Shown: positions 36,838-49,322, counted from the stretch's first letter. The stretch is 64,000 bases of DNA from Chelativorans sp. AA-79 (GCF_029457495.1 NZ_CP120361.1:2000001-2064000); one strand, 5' to 3'. Translations and numbers: made by a program. The notes: generated by a model from the letters alone, not told the origin.

Positions 36838-37965
36838 ATGAGCCAGATTGCACTTCGCGACGTCCGGAAATCCTACGGCAAGACCGAGGTGATCCATGGC
36901 GTGAGCCTCGACATTGTCGATGGCGAGTTCATCGTCATCGTAGGCCCGTCGGGCTGCGGGAAATCCACGCTTCTGCGCATGATCGCGGGGCTGGAGACGA
37001 TCACAGGCGGCGAGATCGACATCGGCGGGCGCGTGGTGAATCGGCTGGAGCCGGGCGAACGCAACATCGCCATGGTGTTCCAGAACTATGCACTCTACCC
37101 GCACATGTCGGTCTTCGACAACATGGCTTACGGACTGAAGATCGCCGGCTTGCCCAAAGCGGAGATTCGCGCACGCGTCGAGAAGGCGGCGGATATGCTG
37201 CAGCTCAAGCCTTACCTCGACCGCAGGCCGCGCCAGCTTTCCGGCGGCCAGCGCCAGCGCGTCGCCATGGGGCGTGCCCTGGTGCGCGATCCCGCGGCCT
37301 TTCTGCTCGACGAGCCGCTGTCCAATCTAGATGCCAAGCTTCGCGTGCAGATGCGGCTGGAGATCAAGCAGCTCCAACGCTCGGTGGGCACGACGGCCGT
37401 CTATGTCACCCACGACCAGGTGGAGGCGATGACGCTGGCCGACCGGCTCGTCGTGATGCATGACGGCGTGGCGGAGCAGATCGACACGCCGATCGCCATC
37501 TATTCACGCCCGGCCACAACCTTCGTGGCGGGCTTCATCGGGTCGCCGGCGATGAACATGCTGCCAGCGGAGGCCATGGAAAGTCTCGGCCTGCGGCTTG
37601 TCAACGGCGCGATCATCAAGCCCGAGGGCCTGCGCCTGCCGGAAGAGGGGAAACAGGTGGTGCTGGGCATCCGGCCGGAGCACCTGGCCCTGGTGCCAGA
37701 GGCGGATGCCGAGCTTTTCCTCGAAGTGAGCGCGGTGGAGACCTTGGGAGCCGACACGCTGGCCCATGGCGAGCTCGACCAGGGCGGAGGCGAAATGGTG
37801 GCGCGGCTTCCAGGCATCACGCCGGTCAATCCCGGCGACCGGCTGCCGTTGTTGATCCAGCCGGGAATGGTGCATCTGTTCGATCCCGCGACGGGGAAGC
37901 GGCTGCCGGACGATGCATCCGTCACAGGCCAGGCATCGCCCTTGAGAATCGTGGCGGACGTTTGA
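36838..37965 (+). CDS. ugpC: sn-glycerol-3-phosphate ABC transporter ATP-binding protein UgpC
   Basis: A 375-residue importer ATPase: Walker [26 protein letters not shown] at the Q-loop, signature [17 protein letters not shown], Walker [12 protein letters not shown] and [14 protein letters not shown]. The C-terminal TOBE domain ([12 protein letters not shown]) is the usual regulatory region of MalK/UgpC. The start ATG 36838 is 2 bases after ugpE. It completes the ugpBAEC operon. No glycerophosphodiesterase gene (ugpQ) follows. Confidence 0.94.
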   Translation: MSQIALRDVRKSYGKTEVIHGVSLDIVDGEFIVIVGPSGCGKSTLLRMIAGLETITGGEIDIGGRVVNRLEPGERNIAMVFQNYALYPHMSVFDNMAYGLKIAGLPKAEIRARVEKAADMLQLKPYLDRRPRQLSGGQRQRVAMGRALVRDPAAFLLDEPLSNLDAKLRVQMRLEIKQLQRSVGTTAVYVTHDQVEAMTLADRLVVMHDGVAEQIDTPIAIYSRPATTFVAGFIGSPAMNMLPAEAMESLGLRLVNGAIIKPEGLRLPEEGKQVVLGIRPEHLALVPEADAELFLEVSAVETLGADTLAHGELDQGGGEMVARLPGITPVNPGDRLPLLIQPGMVHLFDPATGKRLPDDASVTGQASPLRIVADV

Positions 37966-38025
37966 CGTCTCGGGCGAAAGGCCCCGGACCCGGTCCGTTC
38001 CAGGGCATGCCGTCCATATATCTCT

Positions 38026-38256
38026 CTACGCGGCCTTGTAGGCTTCCTGCTCTTTGGGCGCCGGCTCGCCACCTGCCTTTTTCATCATGTCGAGCACGGA
38101 ATTGAGTTCGTCCATATCGACATAGAAGGCGCGGGTAAGCCGCACGGGGATCATCTCTTCCGGTATGCCGTGGTCCAGCATCTTCCGCACGGCAATCAGG
38201 AGTTGAGTTCGGTCAGTGAGGCGGGTCTTGAGGTTATCCTCCGAAATGGAGCGCAT
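38026..38256 (-). CDS. Conserved hypothetical protein, 76 aa
   Basis: A small helical protein starting MRSISEDNLKTRLTDRTQLL, with RKMLDHGIPEEMIPVRLTRAFYVDMDEL and a lysine-rich tail. AAGGGG precedes ATG 38256; an in-frame upstream ATG would add 36 residues without family-like sequence. It resembles small uncharacterised proteins conserved in rhizobia. There are no membrane segments or metal motifs. It converges on ugpC and is probably a single-gene unit. Confidence 0.6.
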   Translation of the reverse strand: MRSISEDNLKTRLTDRTQLLIAVRKMLDHGIPEEMIPVRLTRAFYVDMDELNSVLDMMKKAGGEPAPKEQEAYKAA

Positions 38257-38468
38257 GTTTTCCCCTTTGGCAGAAGGCATGACAGCCGGTGCATGCCGTT
38301 GTGGATCACCAAACACGCGACAAATACGGAAACAGGATGACGCCCGGGACGATGGGACGATCACGAATCACAACTTAAGATTAATCCGCAGAGCGATTCG
38401 TCTGCAAGCCTTATCCTGCATGAATATGCGGGAAGCACGGGAGGCTCTACGCCTTGTGGACAGGCTGT

Positions 38469-39017
38469 TCAAAAGGCGAAGGAGGCCTGCGCCGGCACCA
38501 CATCGGGGGAGGTGGCGTTCTCGAGCGCCAGCATCTTCTGCTTGGTGGCAGTGCCGCCAGGCGCGGAGAAGCCGCCGAGCCTGCCGCCGGCCGCCAGAAT
38601 CCGGTGGCAGGGAACGATGAGGGGCACCGGATTGCGGCCGAGCGCGACACCCGTTTCACGTGCAGTCTGCGGAAACCCTGCGTCGGCGGCAAGCCCGCCA
38701 TAGGTCGTGGTTTCCCCGTAACCGAGGCGGCGGGCCGCCTGGTAGATGGCATGGCGGAAGGGATCGACACCGTCGAGATCGACGGGGAAGGCGGAAAAAT
38801 CCTCGCGTCCACCATCGAAATAGCGGCGCGCGGCCGCCACGCCTTCTGCCGCGAAGCCGGCAGGCTCGGCCGCGCACGATGAGGAGAGCCGGCCGACCAT
38901 GCGTCCTTCCGCCGGGCCCGGCGCGCTCATCGGCAGCATGAAACGGCAGATGCCGTGCTCGTTCCACGCAATGCCGCAGAAGCCGAAAGCGGTTTCGAAG
39001 ATGTGGTGGAAGGACAT
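38469..39017 (-). CDS. ogt: Methylated-DNA--protein-cysteine methyltransferase
   Basis: A 182-residue alkyl-transferase that removes O6-methyl from guanine onto its own cysteine. The active site is LIVPCHRIL, preceded by YGETTTYGGLAADAGFPQTARETGVALGRNP (helix-turn-helix with the conserved arginine finger and asparagine hinge, here split over the two halves) and followed by GGFSAPGG. ATG 39017 gives a normal-length Ogt/AtaseII; in-frame codons upstream add 17 residues. It is divergent from the lytic transglycosylase gene. Confidence 0.92.
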   Translation of the reverse strand: MSFHHIFETAFGFCGIAWNEHGICRFMLPMSAPGPAEGRMVGRLSSSCAAEPAGFAAEGVAAARRYFDGGREDFSAFPVDLDGVDPFRHAIYQAARRLGYGETTTYGGLAADAGFPQTARETGVALGRNPVPLIVPCHRILAAGGRLGGFSAPGGTATKQKMLALENATSPDVVPAQASFAF

Positions 39018-39134
39018 CCGGACGATCTCACGTGATCCGGGAGGAGGATAGCGCCATTTTAAGTACAAAGCAAGAACAGAGCTGTTCTATCGTAGTGGAT
39101 CGAAACGCGATTGAACGGCCCGCGCGGATCGGCT

Positions 39135-39875
39135 ATGCAGACGGCGGGGCGCGGAGGCAAAGTGAAACGGGGAGCTTGCGGAACCTTGCCATCCTTGATC
39201 CGAGCCGTCGGCCTTTGCGCATTTCTCTTCATTCCATTTCTTGCGGGATGCAGCACTGCGGGTGACGGCGCGGCGCCGTTGGCGCTGGGCGACGGTGCAG
39301 CATCGGCCGAGGCGGATGCCGATGTCGTCTCCAACAGCCTCGCGGCCGAGCAGGATGCCGAGATTTCCGGCGTCACGGCCTTGGTAACGCCCAGTCCACG
39401 GCCCGGCAGGGAAGCAGCGGCGGCGGTCAATGTGGCCGCTTATGCCGATCCGGGCGGGGGCAAACCTGCTGCGATGACTGCGCTGGAGGAGAGCGGGAAG
39501 GCTCGGCCGGTGGCGGCGCGCAGCCCCGAGCTCGATGCACTGATCGCCAGATACGCCGCGCATTATGAGATTCCGGAGCGGCTGGTGCGCCGCGTGGTGA
39601 AGCGCGAGAGCAACTTCGATCCCTCCGCACGCAACCGGATCTACTGGGGTCTCATGCAGATCCGCCACGACACGGCGCAGACCATGGGCTATCGCGGGCC
39701 GGCGAGCGGGCTGCTCGACGCGGAGACAAACCTCAAATATGCCGTCAAATATCTGCGCGGCGCCTATATCACCGCAGGCGGCAATGAGGACAGGGCGGTG
39801 CGTTTCTACGCCAGCGGCTATTACTATGATGCGAAGGCCAAGGGGTTGCTGAGGGAAACCGGCCTGAGGAACTGA
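39135..39875 (+). CDS. Lytic transglycosylase (SLT domain) lipoprotein
   Basis: A 246-residue exported protein. The N-terminal region has basic residues, the hydrophobic VGLCAFLFIPFLAGCS with a lipobox (FLAGC), a low-complexity alanine-rich linker, then an SLT domain from residue 135: RRVVKRESNFDPSARNRIYWGLMQIRHDTA with the catalytic glutamate in KRESNFDP. YASGYYYDAK ends it. It cleaves peptidoglycan glycan strands from the outer membrane. ATG 39135 is preferred to TTG 39111. Confidence 0.87.
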   Translation: MQTAGRGGKVKRGACGTLPSLIRAVGLCAFLFIPFLAGCSTAGDGAAPLALGDGAASAEADADVVSNSLAAEQDAEISGVTALVTPSPRPGREAAAAVNVAAYADPGGGKPAAMTALEESGKARPVAARSPELDALIARYAAHYEIPERLVRRVVKRESNFDPSARNRIYWGLMQIRHDTAQTMGYRGPASGLLDAETNLKYAVKYLRGAYITAGGNEDRAVRFYASGYYYDAKAKGLLRETGLRN

Positions 39876-39882
39876 GGCCGGT

Positions 39883-40647
39883 TCACGCCCAGCGGCCTTC
39901 GAACAGAGGCTTTACGGGGTGGCGTGAGCGCACCATGCGCAGCCGGCGAATGGCCTCGGCGTGCTCGTAATCCTCGTTTTCCGCCTCCAGCTCGAGGCCG
40001 TATTCCTCTTCCGGGTTCTTTCGCGCACCGACCAGGATGAACTCCGCGCCCTCATAATCGAGGAGACGAGCATCCTCGCGGGCGAAGCGGCGGCCGCGGA
40101 ATTCCTCCTGCAACTTCTTGGGATAGTCTGCCTCGTCCTCCTCGGAGAGACCGGCATTGGCCGGGCTACCTTTCTCCGGGTTCTTGACCGAGAGGGCGAA
40201 ACTCGCCTCGGGCGCGATGCGGAAGGCTTTCTGGACCTCGCCCGGCTTTTCGGGCAGCTCGAGCTTGTAGGAGAGGTGCATCTGCCCGTCCTCCAGCGAG
40301 AGCACGTAGACGCCTTCGCCGGCCGGGCGGGCTGCGGGCTGTTCCTGCTCTCCGCGCGTCTTCGTCTCGTATTCCTCGCCGCGCAGTTCCGGTTCGATCT
40401 TCTTCGCCGAACCGGCCACCATCTCCACAAAGCCCCAGAAGCGTTCGTGGCGGTCCGCGTCGGGCAGGCGCTTGCGGCCGACCACCATCAGCCGCACGTG
40501 GTCGCCGCCCGCGGGCCGCAGCACCATCTCGAAGCGCTGCACGTCGCCGGCGCCCCCGGGATCGTCCTCGTTCACCTTGGGACGGTACAGGAAGAAGATG
40601 TCGCCTTCCTCCAGGATCTCGGTCTTGCGTTCGTCGGAGCGGGCCAT
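39883..40647 (-). CDS. Conserved hypothetical protein, 254 aa
   Basis: A soluble acidic protein beginning with a KTEILEEGDIFFLYRPKV segment. Other conserved-looking blocks are GDVQRFEMVLRP, LMVVGRKRLPD, RFWGFVEMV, YETKTRGEQ, LEDGQMHLSYKLELPEKPG, FALSVKNPEKGSPANAGLS and LLDYEGAEFILVGAR. I recognise this as an uncharacterised family seen in scattered bacteria, but know no function. It has no cysteine, membrane segment or nucleotide motif. The gene converges on the lytic transglycosylase gene, 7 bases apart. Confidence 0.75.
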   Translation of the reverse strand: MARSDERKTEILEEGDIFFLYRPKVNEDDPGGAGDVQRFEMVLRPAGGDHVRLMVVGRKRLPDADRHERFWGFVEMVAGSAKKIEPELRGEEYETKTRGEQEQPAARPAGEGVYVLSLEDGQMHLSYKLELPEKPGEVQKAFRIAPEASFALSVKNPEKGSPANAGLSEEDEADYPKKLQEEFRGRRFAREDARLLDYEGAEFILVGARKNPEEEYGLELEAENEDYEHAEAIRRLRMVRSRHPVKPLFEGRWA

Positions 40648-40837
40648 GGTACGATCTCCCTCGTCTTTTCCCATCGAACGAGGGGAGGACGGACCATGTT
40701 CCGCCGCGGCCGGAGATGACAGGAGTCTTGGGCGGGCTTCTTCAAAAAATGGCCGGAGTGGTGTATGGGGCGCGCTCGCTGTCGGATTGCACCGGGCAGC
40801 ACCGTCTTCAACAGAACGGTCATCCAAAGAGGCTGCC

Positions 40838-41857
40838 ATGAACGATACGGCACCGGTGAAAGACCTGCCTTCGGCGGAGAAGGCCCTGCCGCCCGCCATC
40901 TCGGCGCGCGGGCTCGTGCGGCATTTCGGTGCGGTGAAGGCGGTGGACGGCATCGACCTCGACGTGCCGCGGGGCATGATCTTCGCCATCCTGGGCCCGA
41001 ACGGCGCCGGCAAGACGACGCTGATCCGCATGCTCGCCACGCTGCTCGCGCCCGATGCGGGCTCGGCCAGGGTGATGGGGCACGACCTCACCAAGGAGCC
41101 GCAGGCCGTGCGCGCCTCGATCGCCATGACCGGGCAGTTCGCCTCGCTGGACGAGGACCTGACGGGCCGGGAGAACCTCATCCTGCTGGCACGGCTGTGG
41201 GGGTTCCGCGGCGGGCAAGCGAAGGCGCGGGCGGACGAACTGCTTTCCGCCTTCGACCTTTCGGACGCGGGCAGGCGCCAGGTGAAGGATTTTTCCGGCG
41301 GCATGCGCCGCAGGCTGGACATCGCCGCCTCGCTGGTGGTCACGCCGGGCGTGCTCTTCCTCGACGAGCCGACCACGGGGCTCGACCCCAAGGCGCGGCA
41401 GGGCGTGTGGCGCATGATCCGCGCGCTTGCGCAGACGGGGGTGACGATCCTGCTCACCACGCAGTATCTGGAGGAGGCGGACCAGCTTGCCGCGCGCATC
41501 GCCGTGATCGACCATGGACGCAAGATCGCCGAGGGCACCAGCCGCGAGCTGAAGGCGGCGATCGGCACCGGCTTCCTGCATGTGGCGCCGGCCGACTCCG
41601 CCGAAGCGGACCGGGCGGCCGCGCTGCTGGAGGCGCGACTCGGCAGCACCGTGCAGCGCAGCGCGGAGGGGGCGGAGCTCTCCGTCATGACGGCTTCTGC
41701 GAAGGAGGCGAACGAGGCGCTGGCCGCGCTGATCGCCGCCGGGATCGAGATCGCCGATTTCTCCATGGGCTCGCCCAGCCTCGACGAGGTGTTCTTCGCG
41801 CTGACGGGCCAGCCGGCCGACGACGAGGACCAGGACCGGAAGGAGGCCGCGCAATGA
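40838..41857 (+). CDS. ABC exporter ATP-binding protein, DrrA-like
   Basis: A 339-residue ATPase of the daunorubicin-resistance (DrrA) class. VRHFGAVKAVDGIDLDVPRG leads to Walker A (GPNGAGKTTLIRML); FSGGMRRRLDIAASLV is the signature, VLFLDEPTTGLDPKAR Walker B, and TTQYLEEADQLA the H-loop region. The C-terminal SLDEVFFALTG is the DrrA CREEM-type tail. It overlaps the permease gene in ATGA. The pair probably exports a hydrophobic compound; no antibiotic genes are nearby. Confidence 0.92.
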   Translation: MNDTAPVKDLPSAEKALPPAISARGLVRHFGAVKAVDGIDLDVPRGMIFAILGPNGAGKTTLIRMLATLLAPDAGSARVMGHDLTKEPQAVRASIAMTGQFASLDEDLTGRENLILLARLWGFRGGQAKARADELLSAFDLSDAGRRQVKDFSGGMRRRLDIAASLVVTPGVLFLDEPTTGLDPKARQGVWRMIRALAQTGVTILLTTQYLEEADQLAARIAVIDHGRKIAEGTSRELKAAIGTGFLHVAPADSAEADRAAALLEARLGSTVQRSAEGAELSVMTASAKEANEALAALIAAGIEIADFSMGSPSLDEVFFALTGQPADDEDQDRKEAAQ

Positions 41858-42657
41858 GCGCCACCAGCCCCGCATTGCTGACCCAGGTGCGGCCGCCCCG
41901 GCGGCCCTCGGCCTTTTCCAACGCGCTCGTCTTCGGCTGGCGGGCGGTCTTGAAGTTCAAGCACGTCCCGGAGCAGCTTTTCGACCTGATCATGACGCCG
42001 CTCATGTTCACGCTGCTCTTCACCTTCGTGTTCGGGGGCGCGCTCGCCGGCTCGCCGGGGGACTATCTGCAGTTCTTCCTGCCGGGCATCCTGGTGCAGA
42101 CGGTCGTCTTCAACTCGGTCTATTCCGGCATGGGGCTTTCGACGGACCTTTCGAAGGGCCTGTTCGAGCGCTTCCGGTCGCTGCCCATCTGGCAGCTTTC
42201 GCCCTTTGCCGGGCTGATGGTGGGCGACGTGCTGCGCCACGCGATCGCCGGCATGATCATCCTCGGCATAGGCCTCGTCCTCGGCTACCGGCCGGAGGCA
42301 GGCGTCTGGGGCGTGTTCCTCTCCTTCCTGCTACTCTTCGCCATCGGCTTCGGCACGGGCTGGATCTTCCTGGTGCTGGGGCTCATCATCCGCACGCCCA
42401 TGACGGTGATGACCATCGGATTCACCTTCATCTTCCCGCTGGTCTTCGCTTCCAACATCATGGTGCGGCCGGAGACCATGCCCGGCTGGCTGCAGGCCTT
42501 CGTGGTGAACAATCCGGTCTCGCACATGACGACCGCGCTGCGCGGGCTGATGGCGGGCACGGCCACCATGGGCGAGGTTCTGCTTGCGCTTCTTGCGCCG
42601 GTGCTGCTCACGGTGCTGCTGGCTCCCGTGGTGCTCTGGCTCTACCGGCGCAACTGA
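41854..42657 (+). CDS. ABC-2 type exporter permease, DrrB-like
   Basis: A 267-residue permease with six hydrophobic segments. FDLIMTPLMFTLLFTFVFGG is the first, LPGILVQTVVFNSVYSGMGL the second, and KGLFERFRSLPIWQLSPFAG the ABC-2 motif loop. NIMVRPETMPGWLQAFVVNNPVS is typical of DrrB. Translation is coupled to the ATPase gene by ATGA. The last bases overlap the end of the convergent Cys-rich gene by 16 bases. Confidence 0.92.
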   Translation: MSATSPALLTQVRPPRRPSAFSNALVFGWRAVLKFKHVPEQLFDLIMTPLMFTLLFTFVFGGALAGSPGDYLQFFLPGILVQTVVFNSVYSGMGLSTDLSKGLFERFRSLPIWQLSPFAGLMVGDVLRHAIAGMIILGIGLVLGYRPEAGVWGVFLSFLLLFAIGFGTGWIFLVLGLIIRTPMTVMTIGFTFIFPLVFASNIMVRPETMPGWLQAFVVNNPVSHMTTALRGLMAGTATMGEVLLALLAPVLLTVLLAPVVLWLYRRN

Positions 42658-43052
42658 GCGCTTGCGGCATCGTCGCCTTGCAGAAGCGCGTCGATTTCGG
42701 CAAGCTCGTCCGGCATCAGCATGTCGGCCCGCTCGCAGAGGCGCTTCAGCTCGTTCATCCAGGCGAGCACGAGCGCCAGATAGGCCGTGTTCAGCCGCTT
42801 GACATCCGCGTCCGTCCACAGGGCGAGGCAGGTCTGCCCGCCGCCGGGCCCGCCCTTGCAGCATCTGGCGCGCTGGCAGGCCCGACCGGGACAGCGCTGC
42901 GGCAGGCCCGCCTCCTCGGCAAGCAGGCGGAACATCACCTCCATCTCCGCGCGCGGCCAGACGGGCGGCGCGAAGGGCGCCTCCAGCGGCGAGGCCGGCA
43001 CAAGGCGGCTCAGCCGGTTGAACGTGTCGATGATCTCTTCGATGTTTTCCAT
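42642..43052 (-). CDS. Conserved hypothetical protein with Cys cluster, 136 aa
   Basis: A soluble protein with a central cysteine cluster, CPGRACQRARCCKGG...C (C-x4-C-x4-C-C-x9-C), flanked by helical segments (MENIEEIIDTFNRLSRL and DELAEIDALLQ). The cysteines suggest metal or iron-sulfur binding, but the family is unknown to me. ATG 43052 follows a GGAGA site. Its 3' end overlaps the ABC permease gene by 16 bases in convergent orientation. A terminator at 43170-43192 lies upstream, so it may have its own promoter in the gap. Confidence 0.65.
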   Translation of the reverse strand: MENIEEIIDTFNRLSRLVPASPLEAPFAPPVWPRAEMEVMFRLLAEEAGLPQRCPGRACQRARCCKGGPGGGQTCLALWTDADVKRLNTAYLALVLAWMNELKRLCERADMLMPDELAEIDALLQGDDAASAQLRR

Positions 43053-43738
43053 CTCGTCTCCTTGGGGTGTTCAGGCGGGGCGTGCTTCATCGGCACCACG
43101 CCCGGCTTTCGCCGTCTGGCCATTGAAGGGGATTGGGAAGCGGGGCGCACTGTTCACGCCACAAAATTAAAAAAAGGCGCTCCCAATGCGCCCCGCCGGA
43201 GTCTGTCCCGACCTCGGCCGGTCACTCGGACCCTTCTCCTTCCCGGCTGCACCCGATGAAGGGGGTGGTCTCTGCCGGGCCGAAGGAGAACCCTAGCGGC
43301 TTCTCCGCGGTTTCCCGGCACCGTCTGGAACCCGGTGCCTGGTTTTTCCGAGATGCTGTCTCTGACCCAGCACCCCGGCACCGCCGGCCTGTCGCGGGCC
43401 CTCGGATCCCCAGGTTCCGATCCTGGGGAGGGAGGTTTCCGCCGCCCTCCCTGATCCCCGGTCCGGACCCGGTTCCCGCGAGAGCGATGGGGAGGATGAT
43501 AAGGGGGATCGGCGGGGTGGGGAGAAAATGGCCAGGAAAAAGAGATCGGAAATGCGGTAAGGCTCTGTTTCACGAAGGAATTTTTTTGATGGCGAGAAAA
43601 ATCGGGGTGAATTTATCCCCGTTCGGGCATTCTGTGATAGGGCTGCGATGCCCCGGCGCGCGCTTCTTCCGCGAACGCAGGTGATGCGCCCGCCATGGTG
43701 TGGGATGGTCGCCGCGGACACGGACGACGGAGACTCAC
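43053..43738. other. GC-rich structured interval without a supported gene
   Basis: Nearly 700 bases with no convincing reading frame. The minus strand from about 43560 down to 43193 is dense in perfect short hairpins (for example GGCACCG/CGGTGCC at 43316-43338, GGAGAA/TTCTCC at 43284-43305, CCAGG/CCTGG at 43410-43426) and ends in a terminator. It may encode a structured RNA or an untranslated leader of the Cys-rich gene. I found no match to RNase P, tmRNA, SRP RNA or 6S motifs. Confidence 0.4.
43169..43192 (-). terminator. Minus-strand Rho-independent terminator
   Basis: On the minus strand GGCGC, a 7-base loop and GCGCC are followed by seven T residues and an AT-rich tail. It terminates a minus-strand transcript coming from the structured interval to its right, before the Cys-rich gene. 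Confidence 0.65.
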
Positions 43739-43831
43739 ATGCGCGATTGGAAGCTTCCACGGGAAGGCGGATGCCGCTGCGGGCAGGTGCGGATCAGGGT
43801 GAGCGCCGCGCCGCTCGTCACCATGGGCTGA
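43739..43831 (+). pseudogene. Truncated GFA (glutathione-dependent formaldehyde-activating/CENP-V) family gene
   Basis: A ribosome site (GGAG) and ATG begin MRDWKLPREGGCRCGQVRIR-VSAAPLVTM, which is the start of GFA-family zinc proteins (GGCRCG...V holds two zinc cysteines). After the LVTM strand, where intact members continue ACHCTGCQ, the frame ends at G and a stop. The remaining hundred or so residues, including the other zinc ligands, are missing. The palindromic repeat at 43905 lies 74 bases further on. It is a remnant, not functional. Confidence 0.7.
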
Positions 43832-43904
43832 TGAAGGCGTATGTGGCGTGAAGCGGGTGAGGGGTTGTCTCGGGGCGCGGTGTTTGATCTGCCGGCGCAG
43901 GGGC

Positions 43905-44137
43905 CCCCTCTCTTGCGATTTCTAAGGCTTAGCCTCCGCTTCGCTCCAGCTAAACCTAAGAAATCGCCTTCTCCCCCCCGCCAGGGGGGAGATAGGGCTG
44001 GCCGCATGGCTTCCGCAAATTGCCGAGGCTGGTGTCTGGCGTCAGCGCCGATGCGGGCGATATCTCCCCCCTTGCGGGGGAGAAAGCAATTTCTTGGGTT
44101 TGGCGAAGCCAAGCCCTTGGAATTTGCAAGAGAGGGG
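43905..44137. repeat. Palindromic repeat element, copy 1
   Basis: About 233 bases bounded by inverted ends CCCTCTCTTGCGATT and AATTTGCAAGAGAGGG. Inside are hairpins: GCGATTTC..GAAATCGC enclosing CTTAGC..GCTAA, a CTCCCCC..GGGGGAG stem, and CTTGG..CCAAG near the right end. A shorter copy in the same orientation occurs at 59633-59803. Both right ends lie a short distance from the 3' end of a carbamoyl-phosphate synthase gene (carB here). It is MITE- or REP-like and encodes no protein; it may also act as a terminator. Confidence 0.75.
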
Positions 44138-44177
44138 CTTCTCGTCGCCCGGTCAAGGGATCGCTTCCAAAGCGTCT

Positions 44178-47672
<3,495 letters not shown>

Positions 47673-47890
47673 GGATGGTCCGTTCTCGTGGCGCTTGCGC
47701 AACGAACCGGAACGGGCGAGCCCGGCCGGCGCAGCGCAGAAGTCTTTTGTCAGGCTAGGCGCGCCTTATAGGCAAGTCTTCGCGCGCAGGGAACCCCAAA
47801 AGCGCCGCACCCACACCCTCCTCACAACGGGAGGAGCGGGCGGCCGCGGATTGCCGCCGCCCAGGCTCCGGAAGGGAGAAGGCGAAGCTC

Positions 47891-48709
47891 CTAGTCCAGC
47901 GAGAAATCGAAGCGATAGGTGGCCGAGAGGCCGAGCGTGACCTGGTCGGGCGAGCCGCGCCGTTCCACGAGCGGGGAATCGGCGGCCGCACCGAGCAGGC
48001 GTTCGTATTCGGCGAAGACGCTGGTGGTGATCTTGTCCGTGGTCTTCCAGGTGACTGCGGCACCCGCGCCGACCGACTTGACGCCGCCGCCGGGGCTATA
48101 GCGGGGAAGGCCCGAGCGTGCGGATTCGCCGGCGCTGACGCCGTAATAGGCATCGAAATACTCGGCCGAGGCGAAGGAGAGGCGCGGGCCGCCGGAAACG
48201 CGGACGGTGGGCGTCAGATCGTCGAACACGTCGACGGCCACGTCGGCCACCACACCCTCGTGGGAGCGGATGCCCCGGCGCACCTCGCCGCGGATGCGGA
48301 TATTGTCGGTCGGGTAGATTTCCGCGAAGCCGCCGACCTCCCCGCCGAAGCGGATGGGATCGAGCCCCTTGAGATCATCGTCCGTATCACCGTCGCGCTT
48401 GAAGACGAGCTTGCCCACGACACCCGCCCGGAACACACCGGTGTCGACAAAGCCGAAGGAGGGATTGTCGTTGCGCGAGGAGAAGCGGGTGGCCGAGCCC
48501 TGCCGGCTCAGCGAGATCATCGGCGAGACCTTGAAGATCCAGTCCTTGGACCCTTCGAAGCTCGGTGCCACGAGGCCGGCGGCACCCACGGTGAGCGACC
48601 AGTCGCCCGACCAGAAATGCCTCTTTTCCTGGGCTTCGACGGGAGCGGCGTGAAAAAAACCGGCAAGAAGAATGGTGCCCGAAACGGTGAGCAGAAGACG
48701 CTTGGACAA
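47891..48709 (-). CDS. MipA/OmpV family outer-membrane protein
   Basis: A 272-residue outer-membrane beta-barrel. A signal peptide (LLLTVSGTILLAGFFHAAPVEA) is followed by alternating amphipathic strands; GDWSLTVGAAGLVAPSFEGS is the MipA/OmpV opening and the last strand is LGLSATYRFDFSLD. Start is TTG 48709, the only start giving the signal peptide. Family members are scaffold or adhesion proteins of poorly known role. It is a single-gene unit upstream of carB on the same strand. Confidence 0.82.
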   Translation of the reverse strand: MSKRLLLTVSGTILLAGFFHAAPVEAQEKRHFWSGDWSLTVGAAGLVAPSFEGSKDWIFKVSPMISLSRQGSATRFSSRNDNPSFGFVDTGVFRAGVVGKLVFKRDGDTDDDLKGLDPIRFGGEVGGFAEIYPTDNIRIRGEVRRGIRSHEGVVADVAVDVFDDLTPTVRVSGGPRLSFASAEYFDAYYGVSAGESARSGLPRYSPGGGVKSVGAGAAVTWKTTDKITTSVFAEYERLLGAAADSPLVERRGSPDQVTLGLSATYRFDFSLD

Positions 48710-48838
48710 AATGAACTCCAGCTATGAACGCAGTACAGGTTGCGGGGCTTAGCCCACGGATGGGTAAAAATTGATTAAAGCCGATACTAGCCGGGTTCAA
48801 AAGGAGAGCAAGGGCGGAAGGCCGAGCAGTGCGCGGAT

Positions 48839-49186
48839 CTAGAGCCGGTCTTCGGCGGCGGCATGCCTTTCGGGCGGCGGCAGCGCGACCGCCGTGGCGA
48901 CGATCGAATCGAGCAGGCCGGGGAAGCGGGCATCGAGATCGGCGCGGCGCAGGGTGATGAGACGGGAGGTGCCGCGCGGCTCCACGCGGACGATGCCGGC
49001 CTCGCGCATCCTGGCGATGTGATAGGTGAGGTTCGACTTCGAGGTGAGGTCGGTGAAATGCGAGCAGGTCAGCGCCCGGCCGTCCTGCCGGGCGAGGTCG
49101 CCGAGGATGGCAAGCCGGGTCGGATCGCCGAGGGCGGCGAGAACCGTGGCCAGATTGATCTCATCGGTCGACGGATGCAGCAACAT
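48839..49186 (-). CDS. ArsR family winged-helix regulator
   Basis: A 115-residue ArsR/SmtB-fold regulator: LATVLAALGDPTRLAILGDL, then LTSKSNLTYHIARMREAGIV as the recognition helix and EPRGTSRLITLRRADLDARF as the wing. No ELCVCD-type metal cysteines are present apart from a single TCSHF, so metal sensing is uncertain. ATG 49186 is preceded by GAGGGG; TTG 49207 is less likely. It is divergent from the GH108 muramidase gene, with a strong inverted repeat between them. Confidence 0.85.
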   Translation of the reverse strand: MLLHPSTDEINLATVLAALGDPTRLAILGDLARQDGRALTCSHFTDLTSKSNLTYHIARMREAGIVRVEPRGTSRLITLRRADLDARFPGLLDSIVATAVALPPPERHAAAEDRL

Positions 49187-49322
49187 GATGCCCCTCAAGG
49201 TAATCAATCCGGACAGCGATGCAAGCCGATGCTTTCAGGTGGGTCGCGCGTGCGGACAACCGCGACCGTTCGTCCAGTATCCGTCCATGGCGGAGCTTTT
49301 CCGAAGGTTCCGTAAAGGAAGC

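Noticed and set aside
39883..42240. A 785-codon minus-strand frame covering several genes
   Set aside because: Only its last 254 codons are a real gene; the rest runs antisense to the DrrA/DrrB-like exporter genes.
43201..43420. Cobalamin riboswitch on the minus strand
   Set aside because: Short matches such as GGTGCC and GGGAAGG occur, but the B12 box and the conserved CACTG and GGAGACC segments are missing.
43154..43573. A 139-codon minus-strand frame in the structured interval
   Set aside because: Proline/arginine-rich translation typical of GC shadows, and the region is better explained by RNA-like stems.
43956..44156. Small frames inside the palindromic repeats (also near 59603-59815)
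   Set aside because: They are translations of the repeat itself, often annotated as hypothetical proteins in related genomes, with no coding support.
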